From Karalla daura (taxonomy: Eukaryota; Chordata; Actinopteri; Chaetodontiformes; Leiognathidae): a stretch of DNA of 64,000 nt. Shown here piece by piece: positions 49,601 to 62,300 of this stretch. The DNA lies in assembly GCA_029224185.1 (NCBI GenBank), contig CM055190.1, positions 21,826,620 to 21,890,619 on the forward strand, in the 5' to 3' direction. Below the pieces are notes generated by a model, which searched no databases, was not told the origin of the DNA, and saw only the letters and a list, made by a program, of their open reading frames with translations. Positions within the stretch are counted from its first letter, which is position 1. Every line of letters starts with the position of its first letter. The position numbers and the translations under genes are program-made.

Positions 49601-52600
49601 AACGACCACCCCGGACCTGTCGTTTTGGCCGGGATGCCGACCCCGAGCGAGCGAGCTCAAACCCACGATTTGGGGTGTGAGCCGCCTCCGGGGTGGCCAA
49701 CGCTCACTGGAAAAAGCAATCCCGAGGCCAGGTGTGGTCCCGGAGCTGAGATATTAACACTCGCCGAAAGTGAAAAAAAACGACCACCCCGGACCTGTCG
49801 TTTTGGCCGGGATGCCGACCCCGAGCGAGCGAGCTCAAACCCACGATTTGGGGTGTGAGCCGCCTCCGGGGTGGCCAACGCTCACTGGAAAAAGCAATCC
49901 CGAGGCCGGGTGTGGTCCCGGAGCTGAGATATTAACCCTTGCCGAAAGTGAAAAAAACGACCACCCCGGACCTGTCATTTTGGCCGGGATGCCGCCCCCG
50001 AGCGAGCGAGCTCAAACCCACGATTTGGGGTGTGAGCCGCCTCCGGGGTGGCCAGCGCTCACTGCAAAAAGCAATACCGAGGCCAGGTGTGGTCCCGGAG
50101 CTGAGATATTAACACTCGCCGAAAGTGAAAAAAAAAAAACCTGTCGTTTTGGCCGGGATGCCGACCCCGAGCGAGCGAGCCCAAACCCACGATTTGGGGT
50201 GTGAGCCGCCTCCGGGGTGGCCAACGATCACTGGAAAAAGCAATCCCGAGGCCGGGTGTGGTCCCGGAGCTGAGATATTAACCCTTGCCGAAAGTGAAAA
50301 AAACGACCACCCCGGACCTGTCGTTTTGGCCGGGATCCCGACCCCGAGCGAGCGAGCTCAAACCCACGATTTGGGGTGTGAGTTGCCTCCGGGGTGGCCA
50401 GCGCTCACTGGAAAAAGCAATACCGAGGCCAGGTGTGGTCCCGGAGCTGAGATATTAACACTCGCCGAAAGTGAAAATAACGACCACCCCGGACCTGTCG
50501 TTTTGGCCGGGATCCCGACCCCGAGCGAGCGAGCCCAAACCCACGATATGGGGTGTGAGCCGCCTCCGGGGTGGCCAACGCTCACTGGAAAAAGCAATCC
50601 CGAGACCAGGTGTGGTCCCGGAGCTGAGATATTAACACTCGCCGAAAGTGAAAAAAACGACCACCCCGGACCTGTCGTTTCGGCCGGGATGCCGACCCCG
50701 AGCGAGCGAGCTCAAACCCGCGATTTGGGGTGTGAGCCGCCTCCGGGGTGGCCAATGCTCACTGGAAAAAGCAATCCCGAGGCCAGGTGTGGTCCCGGAG
50801 CTGAGACATTAACACTCGCCGGAAGTGAAAAAAACGACCACCCCGGACCTGTCGTTTTGGCCGGGATGCCGACCCCGAGCCAGCGAGCTCAAACCCACGA
50901 TTTGGGGTGAGAGCCGCCTCCGGGGTGGCCAACGCTCACTGGAAAAAGCAATCCCGAGGCCAGGTGTGGTCCCGGAGCTGAGATATTAACACTCGCCGAA
51001 AGTGAAAAAAACGACCACCCCGGACCTGTCGTTTCGGCCGGGATGCCGACCCCGAGCGAGCGAGCTCAAACCCGCGATTTGGGGTGTGAGCCGCCTCCGG
51101 GGTGGCCAACGCTCACTGGAAAAAGCAATCCCGAGGCCAGGTGTGGTCCCGGAGCTGAGATATTAACACTCGCCGAAAGTGAAAAAAACGACCACCCCGG
51201 ACCTGTCGTTTTGGCCGGGATGCCGACCCCGAGCGAGCGAGCTCAAACCCACGATTTGGGGTGTGAGCCGCCTCCGGGGTGGCCAACGCTCACTGGAAAA
51301 AGCAATCCCGAGGCCAGGTGTGGTCCCGGAGCTGAGATATTAACACTCGCCGAAAGTGAAAATAACGACCACCCCGGACCTGTCGTTTTGGCCGGGATCC
51401 CGACCCCGAGCGAGCGAGCCCAAACCCACGATATGGGGTGTGAGCCGCCTCCGGGGTGGCCAACGCTCACTGGAAAAAGCAATCCCGAGACCAGGTGTGG
51501 TCCCGGAGCTGAGATATTAACACTCGCCGAAAGTGAAAAAAACGACCACCCCGGACCTGTCGTTTCGGCCGGGATGCCGACCCCGAGCGAGCGAGCTCAA
51601 ACCCGCGATTTGGGGTGTGAGCCGCCTCCGGGGTGGCCAATGCTCACTGGAAAAAGCAATCCCGAGGCCAGGTGTGGTCCCGGAGCTGAGACATTAACAC
51701 TCGCCGGAAGTGAAAAAAACGACCACCCCGGACCTGTCGTTTTGGCCGGGATGCCGACCCCGAGCCAGCGAGCTCAAACCCACGATTTGGGGTGAGAGCC
51801 GCCTCCGGGGTGGCCAACGCTCACTGGAAAAAGCAATCCCGAGGCCAGGTGTGGTCCCGGAGCTGAGATATTAACACTCGCCGAAAGTGAAAAAAACGAC
51901 CACCCCGGACCTGTCGTTTCGGCCGGGATGCCGACCCCGAGCGAGCGAGCTCAAACCCGCGATTTGGGGTGTGAGCCGCCTCCGGGGTGGCCAACGCTCA
52001 CTGGAAAAAGCAATCCCGAGGCCAGGTGTGGTCCCGGAGCTGAGATATTAACACTCGCCGAAAGTGAAAAAAACGACCACCCCGGACCTGTCGTTTTGGC
52101 CGGGATGCCGACCCCGAGCGAGCGAGCTCAAATCCACGATTTGGGGTGTGAGCCGCCTCCGGGGTGGCCAATGCTCACTGGAAAAAGCAATCCCGAGGCC
52201 AGGTGTGGTCCCGGAGCTGAGACATTAACACTCGCCGGAAGTGAAAAAAACGACCACTCCTGACCTGTCGTTTTGGCCGGGATGCCGACCCCGAGCGAGC
52301 GAGCTCAAACCCACGATTTGGGGTGTGAGCCGCCTCCGGGGTGGCCAACGCTCACTGGAAAAAGCAATCCCGAGGCCAGGTGTGGTCCCGGAGCTGAGAT
52401 ATTAACACTCGCCGAAAGTGAAAAAAAACGACCACCCCGGACCTGTCGTTTTGGCCGGGATGCCGACCCCGAGCGAGCGAGCTCAAACCCACGATTTGGG
52501 GTGTGAGCCGCCTCTGGGGTGGCCAACGCTCACTGGAAAAAGCAATCCCGAGGCCGGGTGTGGTCCCGGAGCTGAGATGTTAACACTCGCTGAAAGTGAA

Positions 52601-55600
52601 AAAAACGACCACCCCGGACCTGTCGTTTTGGCCGGGATCCCGACCCCGAGCGAGCGAGCTCAAACCCACGATTTGGGGTGTGAGCCGCCTCCGGGGTGGC
52701 CAACGCTCACTGGAAAAAGCAATCCCGAGGCCAGGTGTGGTCCCGGAGCTGAGATATGAACACTCGCCGAAAGTGAAAAAAACGACCACCCCGGACCTGT
52801 TGTTTTGGCCGGGATCCCGACCCCGAGCGAGCGAGCCCAAACCCACGATTTGGGGTGTGAGCCGCCTCCGGGGTGGCCAACGCTCACTGGAAAAAGCAAT
52901 CCCGAGACCAGGTGTGGTCCCGGAGCTGAGATATTAACACTCGCCGAAAGTGAAAAAAACGACCACCCCGGACCTGTCGTTTCGGCCGGGATGCCGACCC
53001 CGAGCGAGCGAGCCCAAACCCACGATTTGGGGTGTGAGCCGCCTCCGGGGTGGCCAACGCTCACTGGAAAAAGCAATCCCGAGGCCGGGTGTGGTCCCGG
53101 AGCTGAGATATTAACCCTTGCCGAAAGTGAAAAAAACGACCACCCCGGACCTGTCATTTTGGCCGGGATGCCGCCCCCGAGCGAGCGAGCTCAAACCCAC
53201 GATTTGGGGTGTGAGCCGCCTCCGGGGTGGCCAGCGCTCACTGGAAAAAGCAATACCGAGGCCAGGTGTGGTCCCGGAGCTGAGATATTAACACTCGCCG
53301 AAAGTGAAAAAAAAAAAACCTGTCGTTTTGGCCGGGATGCCGACCCCGAGCGAGCGAGCCCAAACCCACGATTTGGGGTGTGAGCCGCCTCCGGGGTGGC
53401 CAACGATCACTGGAAAAAGCAATCCCGAGGCCGGGTGTGGTCCCGGAGCTGAGATATTAACCCTTGCCGAAAGTGAAAAAAACGACCACCCCGGACCTGT
53501 CGTTTTGGCCGGGATCCCGACCCCGAGCGAGCGAGCTCAAACCCACGATTTGGGGTGTGAGTTGCCTCCGGGGTGGCCAGCGCTCACTGGAAAAAGCAAT
53601 ACCGAGGCCAGGTGTGGTCCCGGAGCTGAGATATTAACACTCGCCGAAAGTGAAAATAACGACCACCCCGGACCTGTCGTTTTGGCCGGGATCCCGACCC
53701 CGAGCGAGCGAGCCCAAACCCACGATATGGGGTGTGAGCCGCCTCCGGGGTGGCCAACGCTCACTGGAAAAAGCAATCCCGAGACCAGGTGTGGTCCCGG
53801 AGCTGAGATATTAACACTCGCCGAAAGTGAAAAAAACGACCACCCCGGACCTGTCGTTTCGGCCGGGATGCCGACCCCGAGCGAGCGAGCTCAAACCCGC
53901 GATTTGGGGTGTGAGCCGCCTCCGGGGTGGCCAATGCTCACTGGAAAAAGCAATCCCGAGGCCAGGTGTGGTCCCGGAGCTGAGACATTAACACTCGCCG
54001 GAAGTGAAAAAAACGACCACCCCGGACCTGTCGTTTCGGCCGGGATGCCGACCCCGAGCGAGCGAGCTCAAACCCGCGATTTGGGGTGTGAGCCGCCTCC
54101 GGGGTGGCCAACGCTCACTGGAAAAAGCAATCCCGAGGCCAGGTGTGGTCCCGGAGCTGAGATATTAACACTCGCCGAAAGTGAAAAAAACGACCACCCC
54201 GGACCTGTCGTTTTGGCCGGGATGCCGACCCCGAGCGAGCGAGCTCAAATCCACGATTTGGGGTGTGAGCCGCCTCCGGGGTGGCCAATGCTCACTGGAA
54301 AAAGCAATCCCGAGGCCAGGTGTGGTCCCGGAGCTGAGACATTAACACTCGCCGGAAGTGAAAAAAACGACCACCCCGGACCTGTCGTTTTGGCCGGGAT
54401 GCCGACCCCGAGCCAGCGAGCTCAAACCCACGATTTGGGGTGAGAGCCGCCTCCGGGGTGGCCAACGCTCACTGGAAAAAGCAATCCCGAGGCCAGGTGT
54501 GGTCCCGGAGCTGAGATATTAACACTCGCCGAAAGTGAAAAAAACGACCACCCCGGACCTGTCGTTTCGGCCGGGATGCCGACCCCGAGCGAGCGAGCTC
54601 AAACCCGCGATTTGGGGTGTGAGTTGCCTCCGGGGTGGCCAGCGCTCACTGGAAAAAGCAATACCGAGGCCAGGTGTGGTCCCGGAGCTGAGATATTAAC
54701 ACTCGCCGAAAGTGAAAATAACGACCACCCCGGACCTGTCGTTTTGGCCGGGATCCCGACCCCGAGCGAGCGAGCCCAAACCCACGATATGGGGTGTGAG
54801 CCGCCTCCGGGGTGGCCAACGCTCACTGGAAAAAGCAATCCCGAGACCAGGTGTGGTCCCGGAGCTGAGATATTAACACTCGCCGAAAGTGAAAAAAACG
54901 ACCACCCCGGACCTGTCGTTTCGGCCGGGATGCCGACCCCGAGCGAGCGAGCTCAAACCCGCGATTTGGGGTGTGAGCCGCCTCCGGGGTGGCCAATGCT
55001 CACTGGAAAAAGCAATCCCGAGGCCAGGTGTGGTCCCGGAGCTGAGACATTAACACTCGCCGGAAGTGAAAAAAACGACCACCCCGGACCTGTCGTTTCG
55101 GCCGGGATGCCGACCCCGAGCGAGCGAGCTCAAACCCGCGATTTGGGGTGTGAGCCGCCTCCGGGGTGGCCAACGCTCACTGGAAAAAGCAATCCCGAGG
55201 CCAGGTGTGGTCCCGGAGCTGAGATATTAACACTAGCCGAAAGTGAAAAAAACGACCACCCCGGACCTGTCGTTTTGGCCGGGATGCCGACCCCGAGCGA
55301 GCGAGCTCAAATCCACGATTTGGGGTGTGAGCCGCCTCCGGGGTGGCCAATGCTCACTGGAAAAAGCAATCCCGATGCCAGGTGTGGTCCCGGAGCTGAG
55401 ACATTAACACTCGCCGGAAGTGAAAAAAACGACCACCCCGGACCTGTCGTTTTGGCCGGGATGCCGACCCCGAGCCAGCGAGCTCAAACCCACGATTTGG
55501 GGTGAGAGCCGCCTCCGGGGTGGCCAACGCTCACTGGAAAAAGCAATCCCGAGGCCAGGTGTGGTCCCGGAGCTGAGATATTAACACTCGCCGAAAGTGA

Positions 55601-58600
55601 AAAAAACGACCACCCCGGACCTGTCGTTTCGGCCGGGATGCCGACCCCGAGCGAGCGAGCTCAAACCCGCGATTTGGGGTGTGAGCCGCCTCCGGGGTGG
55701 CCAACGCTCACTGGAAAAAGCAATCCCGAGGCCAGGTGTGGTCCCGGAGCTGAGATATTAACACTCGCCGAAAGTGAAAAAAACGACCACCCCGGACCTG
55801 TCGTTTTGGCCGGGATGCCGACCCCGAGCGAGCGAGCTCAAACCCACGATTTGGGGTGTGAGCCGCCTCCGGGGTGGCCAACGCTCACTGGAAAAAGCAA
55901 TCCCGAGGCCAGGTGTGGTCCCGGAGCTGAGATATTAACACTCGCCGAAAGTGAAAAAAAACGACCACCCCGGACCTGTCGTTTTGGCCGGGATGCCGAC
56001 CCCGAGCGAGCGAGCTCAAACCCACGATTTGGGGTGTGAGCCGCCTCCGGGGTGGCCAACGCTCACTGGAAAAAGCAATCCCGAGGCCGGGTGTGGTCCC
56101 GGAGCTGAGATATTAACCCTTGCCGAAAGTGAAAAAAACGACCACCCCGGACCTGTCATTTTGGCCGGGATGCCGCCCCCGAGCGAGCGAGCTCAAACCC
56201 ACGATTTGGGGTGTGAGCCGCCTCCGGGGTGGCCAGCGCTCACTGCAAAAAGCAATACCGAGGCCAGGTGTGGTCCCGGAGCTGAGATATTAACACTCGC
56301 CGAAAGTGAAAAAAAAAAAACCTGTCGTTTTGGCCGGGATGCCGACCCCGAGCGAGCGAGCCCAAACCCACGATTTGGGGTGTGAGCCGCCTCCGGGGTG
56401 GCCAACGATCACTGGAAAAAGCAATCCCGAGGCCGGGTGTGGTCCCGGAGCTGAGATATTAACCCTTGCCGAAAGTGAAAAAAACGACCACCCCGGACCT
56501 GTCGTTTTGGCCGGGATCCCGACCCCGAGCGAGCGAGCTCAAACCCACGATTTGGGGTGTGAGTTGCCTCCGGGGTGGCCAGCGCTCACTGGAAAAAGCA
56601 ATACCGAGGCCAGGTGTGGTCCCGGAGCTGAGATATTAACACTCGCCGAAAGTGAAAATAACGACCACCCCGGACCTGTCGTTTTGGCCGGGATCCCGAC
56701 CCCGAGCGAGCGAGCCCAAACCCACGATATGGGGTGTGAGCCGCCTCCGGGGTGGCCAACGCTCACTGGAAAAAGCAATCCCGAGACCAGGTGTGGTCCC
56801 GGAGCTGAGATATTAACACTCGCCGAAAGTGAAAAAAACGACCACCCCGGACCTGTCGTTTCGGCCGGGATGCCGACCCCGAGCGAGCGAGCTCAAACCC
56901 GCGATTTGGGGTGTGAGCCGCCTCCGGGGTGGCCAATGCTCACTGGAAAAAGCAATCCCGAGGCCAGGTGTGGTCCCGGAGCTGAGACATTAACACTCGC
57001 CGGAAGTGAAAAAAACGACCACCCCGGACCTGTCGTTTTGGCCGGGATGCCGACCCCGAGCCAGCGAGCTCAAACCCACGATTTGGGGTGAGAGCCGCCT
57101 CCGGGGTGGCCAACGCTCACTGGAAAAAGCAATCCCGAGGCCAGGTGTGGTCCCGGAGCTGAGATATTAACACTCGCCGAAAGTGAAAAAAACGACCACC
57201 CCGGACCTGTCGTTTCGGCCGGGATGCCGACCCCGAGCGAGCGAGCTCAAACCCGCGATTTGGGGTGTGAGCCGCCTCCGGGGTGGCCAACGCTCACTGG
57301 AAAAAGCAATCCCGAGGCCAGGTGTGGTCCCGGAGCTGAGATATTAACACTCGCCGAAAGTGAAAAAAACGACCACCCCGGACCTGTCGTTTTGGCCGGG
57401 ATGCCGACCCCGAGCGAGCGAGCTCAAACCCACGATTTGGGGTGTGAGCCGCCTCCGGGGTGGCCAACGCTCACTGGAAAAAGCAATCCCGAGGCCAGGT
57501 GTGGTCCCGGAGCTGAGATATTAACACTCGCCGAAAGTGAAAATAACGACCACCCCGGACCTGTCGTTTTGGCCGGGATCCCGACCCCGAGCGAGCGAGC
57601 CCAAACCCACGATATGGGGTGTGAGCCGCCTCCGGGGTGGCCAACGCTCACTGGAAAAAGCAATCCCGAGACCAGGTGTGGTCCCGGAGCTGAGATATTA
57701 ACACTCGCCGAAAGTGAAAAAAACGACCACCCCGGACCTGTCGTTTCGGCCGGGATGCCGACCCCGAGCGAGCGAGCTCAAACCCGCGATTTGGGGTGTG
57801 AGCCGCCTCCGGGGTGGCCAATGCTCACTGGAAAAAGCAATCCCGAGGCCAGGTGTGGTCCCGGAGCTGAGACATTAACACTCGCCGGAAGTGAAAAAAA
57901 CGACCACCCCGGACCTGTCGTTTTGGCCGGGATGCCGACCCCGAGCCAGCGAGCTCAAACCCACGATTTGGGGTGAGAGCCGCCTCCGGGGTGGCCAACG
58001 CTCACTGGAAAAAGCAATCCCGAGGCCAGGTGTGGTCCCGGAGCTGAGATATTAACACTCGCCGAAAGTGAAAAAAACGACCACCCCGGACCTGTCGTTT
58101 CGGCCGGGATGCCGACCCCGAGCGAGCGAGCTCAAACCCGCGATTTGGGGTGTGAGCCGCCTCCGGGGTGGCCAACGCTCACTGGAAAAAGCAATCCCGA
58201 GGCCAGGTGTGGTCCCGGAGCTGAGATATTAACACTCGCCGAAAGTGAAAAAAACGACCACCCCGGACCTGTCGTTTTGGCCGGGATGCCGACCCCGAGC
58301 GAGCGAGCTCAAATCCACGATTTGGGGTGTGAGCCGCCTCCGGGGTGGCCAATGCTCACTGGAAAAAGCAATCCCGAGGCCAGGTGTGGTCCCGGAGCTG
58401 AGACATTAACACTCGCCGGAAGTGAAAAAAACGACCACTCCGGACCTGTCGTTTTGGCCGGGATGCCGACCCCGAGCCAGCGAGCTCAAACCCACGATTT
58501 GGGGTGAGAGCCGCCTCCGGGGTGGCCAACGCTCACTGGAAAAAGCAATCCCGAGGCCAGGTGTGGTCCCGGAGCTGAGATATTAACACTCGCCGAAAGT

Positions 58601-59115
58601 GAAAAAAACGACCACCCCGGACCTGTCGTTTCGGCCGGGATGCCGACCCCGAGCGAGCGAGCTCAAACCCGCGATTTGGGGTGTGAGCCGCCTCCGGGGT
58701 GGCCAACGCTCACTGGAAAAAGCAATCCCGAGGCCAGGTGTGGTCCCGGAGCTGAGATATTAACACTCGCCGAAAGTGAAAAAAACGACCACCCCGGACC
58801 TGTCGTTTTGGCCGGGATGCCGACCCCGAGCGAGCGAGCTCAAACCCACGATTTGGGGTGTGAGCCGCCTCCGGGGTGGCCAACGCTCACTGGAAAAAGC
58901 AATCCCGAGGCCAGGTGTGGTCCCGGAGCTGAGATATTAACACTCGCCGAAAGTGAAAAAAAACGACCACCCCGGACCTGTCGTTTTGGCCGGGATGCCG
59001 ACCCCGAGCGAGCGAGCTCAAACCCACGATTTGGGGTGTGAGCCGCCTCTGGGGTGGCCAACGCTCACTGGAAAAAGCAATCCCGAGGCCGGGTGTGGTC
59101 CCGGAGCTGAGATGT
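46680..59115 (+). repeat. 6.0-6.5 kb block in two copies differing by whole monomers
   Basis: About 46680-52683 recurs from about 52684. The offset is 6004 bp up to about 49600, then 6181 bp up to about 52260, then 6535 bp to about 52600. The steps are +177 and +354, so copy 2 gained (or copy 1 lost) exactly one and then two monomers. The rare CACTGCAAAAAGC variant occurs in both (near 50064 and 56245). Confidence 0.9.
47533..49656 (+). repeat. 1062-bp (6-mer) tandem duplication inside the large block
   Basis: 47533-48594 and 48595-49656 match unit by unit at an offset of exactly 6 x 177. Both start with a GAGTTGCC unit and include the GAAAATAACG, CCACGATATGG and CAAATCCACG variants. The same pair recurs at 53537 and 54599. 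Confidence 0.87.
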
Positions 59116-59339
59116 TAACACTCGCTGAAAGTGAAAAAAACGACCACCCCGGACCTGTCGTTTTGGCCGGGATCCCGACCCCGAGCGAGCGAGCTCAAAC
59201 CCACGATTTGGGGTGTGAGCCGCCTCCGGGGTGGCCAACGCTCACTGGAAAAAGCAATCCCGAGTCCAGGTGTGGTCCCGGAGCTGAGATATGAACACTC
59301 GCCGAAAGTAAAAAAAACGACCACCACGGACCTGTCGTT

Positions 59340-62300
59340 TTGGCCGGGATCCCGACCCCGAGCGAGCGAGCCCAAACCCACGATTTGGGGTGTGAGCCGC
59401 CTCCGGGGTGGCCAACGCTCACTGGAAAAAGCAATCCCGAGACCAGGTGTGGTCCCGGAGCTGAGATATTAACACTCGCCGAAAGTGAAAAAAACGACCA
59501 CCCCGGACCTGTCGTTTCGGCCGGGATGCCGACCCCGAGCGAGCGAGCTCAAACCCGCGATTTGGGGTGTGAGCCGCCTCCGGGGTGGCCAATGCTCACT
59601 GGAAAAAGCAATCCCGAGGCCAGGTGTGGTCCCGGAGCTGAGATATTAACACTCGCCGAAAGTGAAAAAAACGACCACCCCGGACCTGTCGTTTCGGCCG
59701 GGATGCCGACCCCGAGCGAGCGAGCTCAAACCCACGATTTGGGGTGTGAGCCGCCTCCGGGGTGGCCAACGCTCACTGGAAAAAGCAATCCCGAGGCCGG
59801 GTGTGGTCCCGGAGCTGAGACATTAACACTCGCCGGAAGTGAAAAAAACGACCACCCCGGACCTGTCGTTTTGGCCGGGATGCCGACCCCGAGCCAGCGA
59901 GCTCAAACCCACGATTTGGGGTGTGAGCCGCCTCCGGGGTGGCCAACGCTCACTGGAAAAAGCAATCCCGAGGCCAGGTGTGGTCCCGGAGCTGAGATAT
60001 TAACACTCGCCGAAAGTGAAAAAAACGACCACCCCGGACCTGTCGTTTCGGCCGGGATGCCGACCCCGAGCCAGCGAGCTCAAACCCGCGATTTGGGGTG
60101 TGAGCGCCTCCGGGGTGGCCAACGCTCACTGGAAAAAGCAATCCCGAGGCCGGGTGTGGTCCCGGAGCTAAGATATTAACACTCGCCGAAAGTGAAAAAA
60201 AAAAAACCTGTCGTTTTGGCCGGGATGCCGACCCCGAGCGAGCGAGCCCAAACCCACGATATGGGGTGTGAGCGCCTCCGGGGTGGCCAACGCTCACTGG
60301 AAAAAGCAATCCCGAGGCCGGGTGTGGTCCCGGAGCTGAGATATTAACCCTTGCCGAAAGTGAAAAAAACGACCACCCCGGACCTGTCATTTTGGCCGGG
60401 ATGCCGCCCCCGAGCGAGCGAGCCCAAATCCACGATTTGGGGTGTGAGCCGCCTCCAGGGTGGCCAATGCTCACTGGAAAAAGCAATCCCGAGGCCGGGT
60501 GTGGTCCCGGAGCTGAGACATTAACACTCGCCGGAAGTGAAAAAAACGACCACCCCGGACCTGTCGTTTTGGCCGGGATGCCGACCCCGAGCGAGCGAGC
60601 TCAAACCCACGATTTGGGGTGACAGCCGCCTCCGGGGTGGCCAACGCTCACTGGAAAAAGCAATCCCGAGGCCAGGTGTGGTCCCGGAGCTGAGATATTA
60701 ACACTCGCCGAAAGTGAAAAAAACGACCACCCCGGACCTGTCGTTTCGGCCGGGATGCCGACCCCGAGCGAGCGAGCTCAAACCCGCGATTTGGGGTGTG
60801 AGCCGCCTCCGGGGTGGCCAACGCTCACTGGAAAAAGCAATCCCGAGGCCAGGTGTGGTCCCGGAGCTGAGATATTAACACTCGCCGAAAGTGAAAAAAA
60901 CGACCACCCCGGACCTGTCGTTTTGGCCGGGATGCCGACCCCGAGCGAGCGAGCTCAAACCCACGATTTGGGGTGTGAGCCGCCTCTGGGGTGGCCAACG
61001 CTCACTGGAAAAAGCAATCCCGAGGCCAGGTGTGGTCCCGGAGCTGAGATATTAACACTCGCCGAAAGTGAAAAAAAATGACCACCCCGGACCTGTCGTT
61101 TTGGCCGGGATGCCGACCCCGAGCGAGCGAGCTCAAACCCACGATTTGGGGTGTGAGACGCCTCTGGGGTGGCCAACGCTCACTGGAAAAAGCAATCCCG
61201 AGGCCGGGTGTGGTCCCGGAGCTGAGATATTAACACTCGCCGAAAGTGAAAAAAAAAAAACCTGTCGTTTTGGCCGGGATGCCGACCCCGAGCGAGCGAG
61301 CCCAAACCCACGATTTGGGGTGTGAGCCGCCTCCGGGGTGGCCAACGCTCACTGGAAAAAGCAATCCCGAGGCCGGGTGTGGTCCCGGAGCTGAGATATT
61401 AACCCTTGCCGAAAGTGAAAAAAACGACCACCCCGGACCTGTCGTTTCGGCCGGGATGCCGACCCCGAGCGAGCGAGCTCAAACCCACGATTTGGGGTGT
61501 GAGCCGCCTCCGGGGTGGCCAACGCTCACTGGAAAAAGCAATCCCGAGGCCGGGTGTGGTCCCGGAGCTGAGACATTAACACTCGCCGGAAGTGAAAAAA
61601 ACGACCACCCCGGACCTGTCGTTTTGGCCGGGATGCCGACCCCGAGCCAGCGAGCTCAAACCCACGATTTGGGGTGTGAGCCGCCTCCGGGGTGGCCAAC
61701 GCTCACTGGAAAAAGCAATCCCGAGGCCAGGTGTGGTCCCGGAGCTGAGATATTAACACTCGCCGAAAGTGAAAAAAACGACCACCCCGGACCTGTCGTT
61801 TTGGCCGGGATGCCGACCCTGAGCGAGCGAGCTCAAACCCACGATTTGGGGTGTGAGCCGCCTCTGGGGTGGCCAACGCTCACTGGAAAAAGCAATCCCG
61901 AGGCCAGGTGTGGTCCCGGAGCTGAGATATTAACACTCGCCGAAAGTGAAAAAAAACGACCACCCCGGACCTGTCGTTTTGGCCGGGATGCCGACCCCGA
62001 GCGAGCGAGCTCAAACCCACGATTTGGGGTGTGAGACGCCTCTGGGGTGGCCAACGCTCACTGGAAAAAGCAATCCCGAGGCCGGGTGTGGTCCCGGAGC
62101 TGAGATATTAACACTCGCCGAAAGTGAAAAAAAAAAAACCTGTCGTTTTGGCCGGGATGCCGACCCCGAGCGAGCGAGCCCAAACCCACGATTTGGGGTG
62201 TGAGCCGCCTCCGGGGTGGCCAACGCTCACTGGAAAAAGCAATCCCGAGGCCGGGTGTGGTCCCGGAGCTGAGATATTAACCCTTGCCGAAAGTGAAAAA

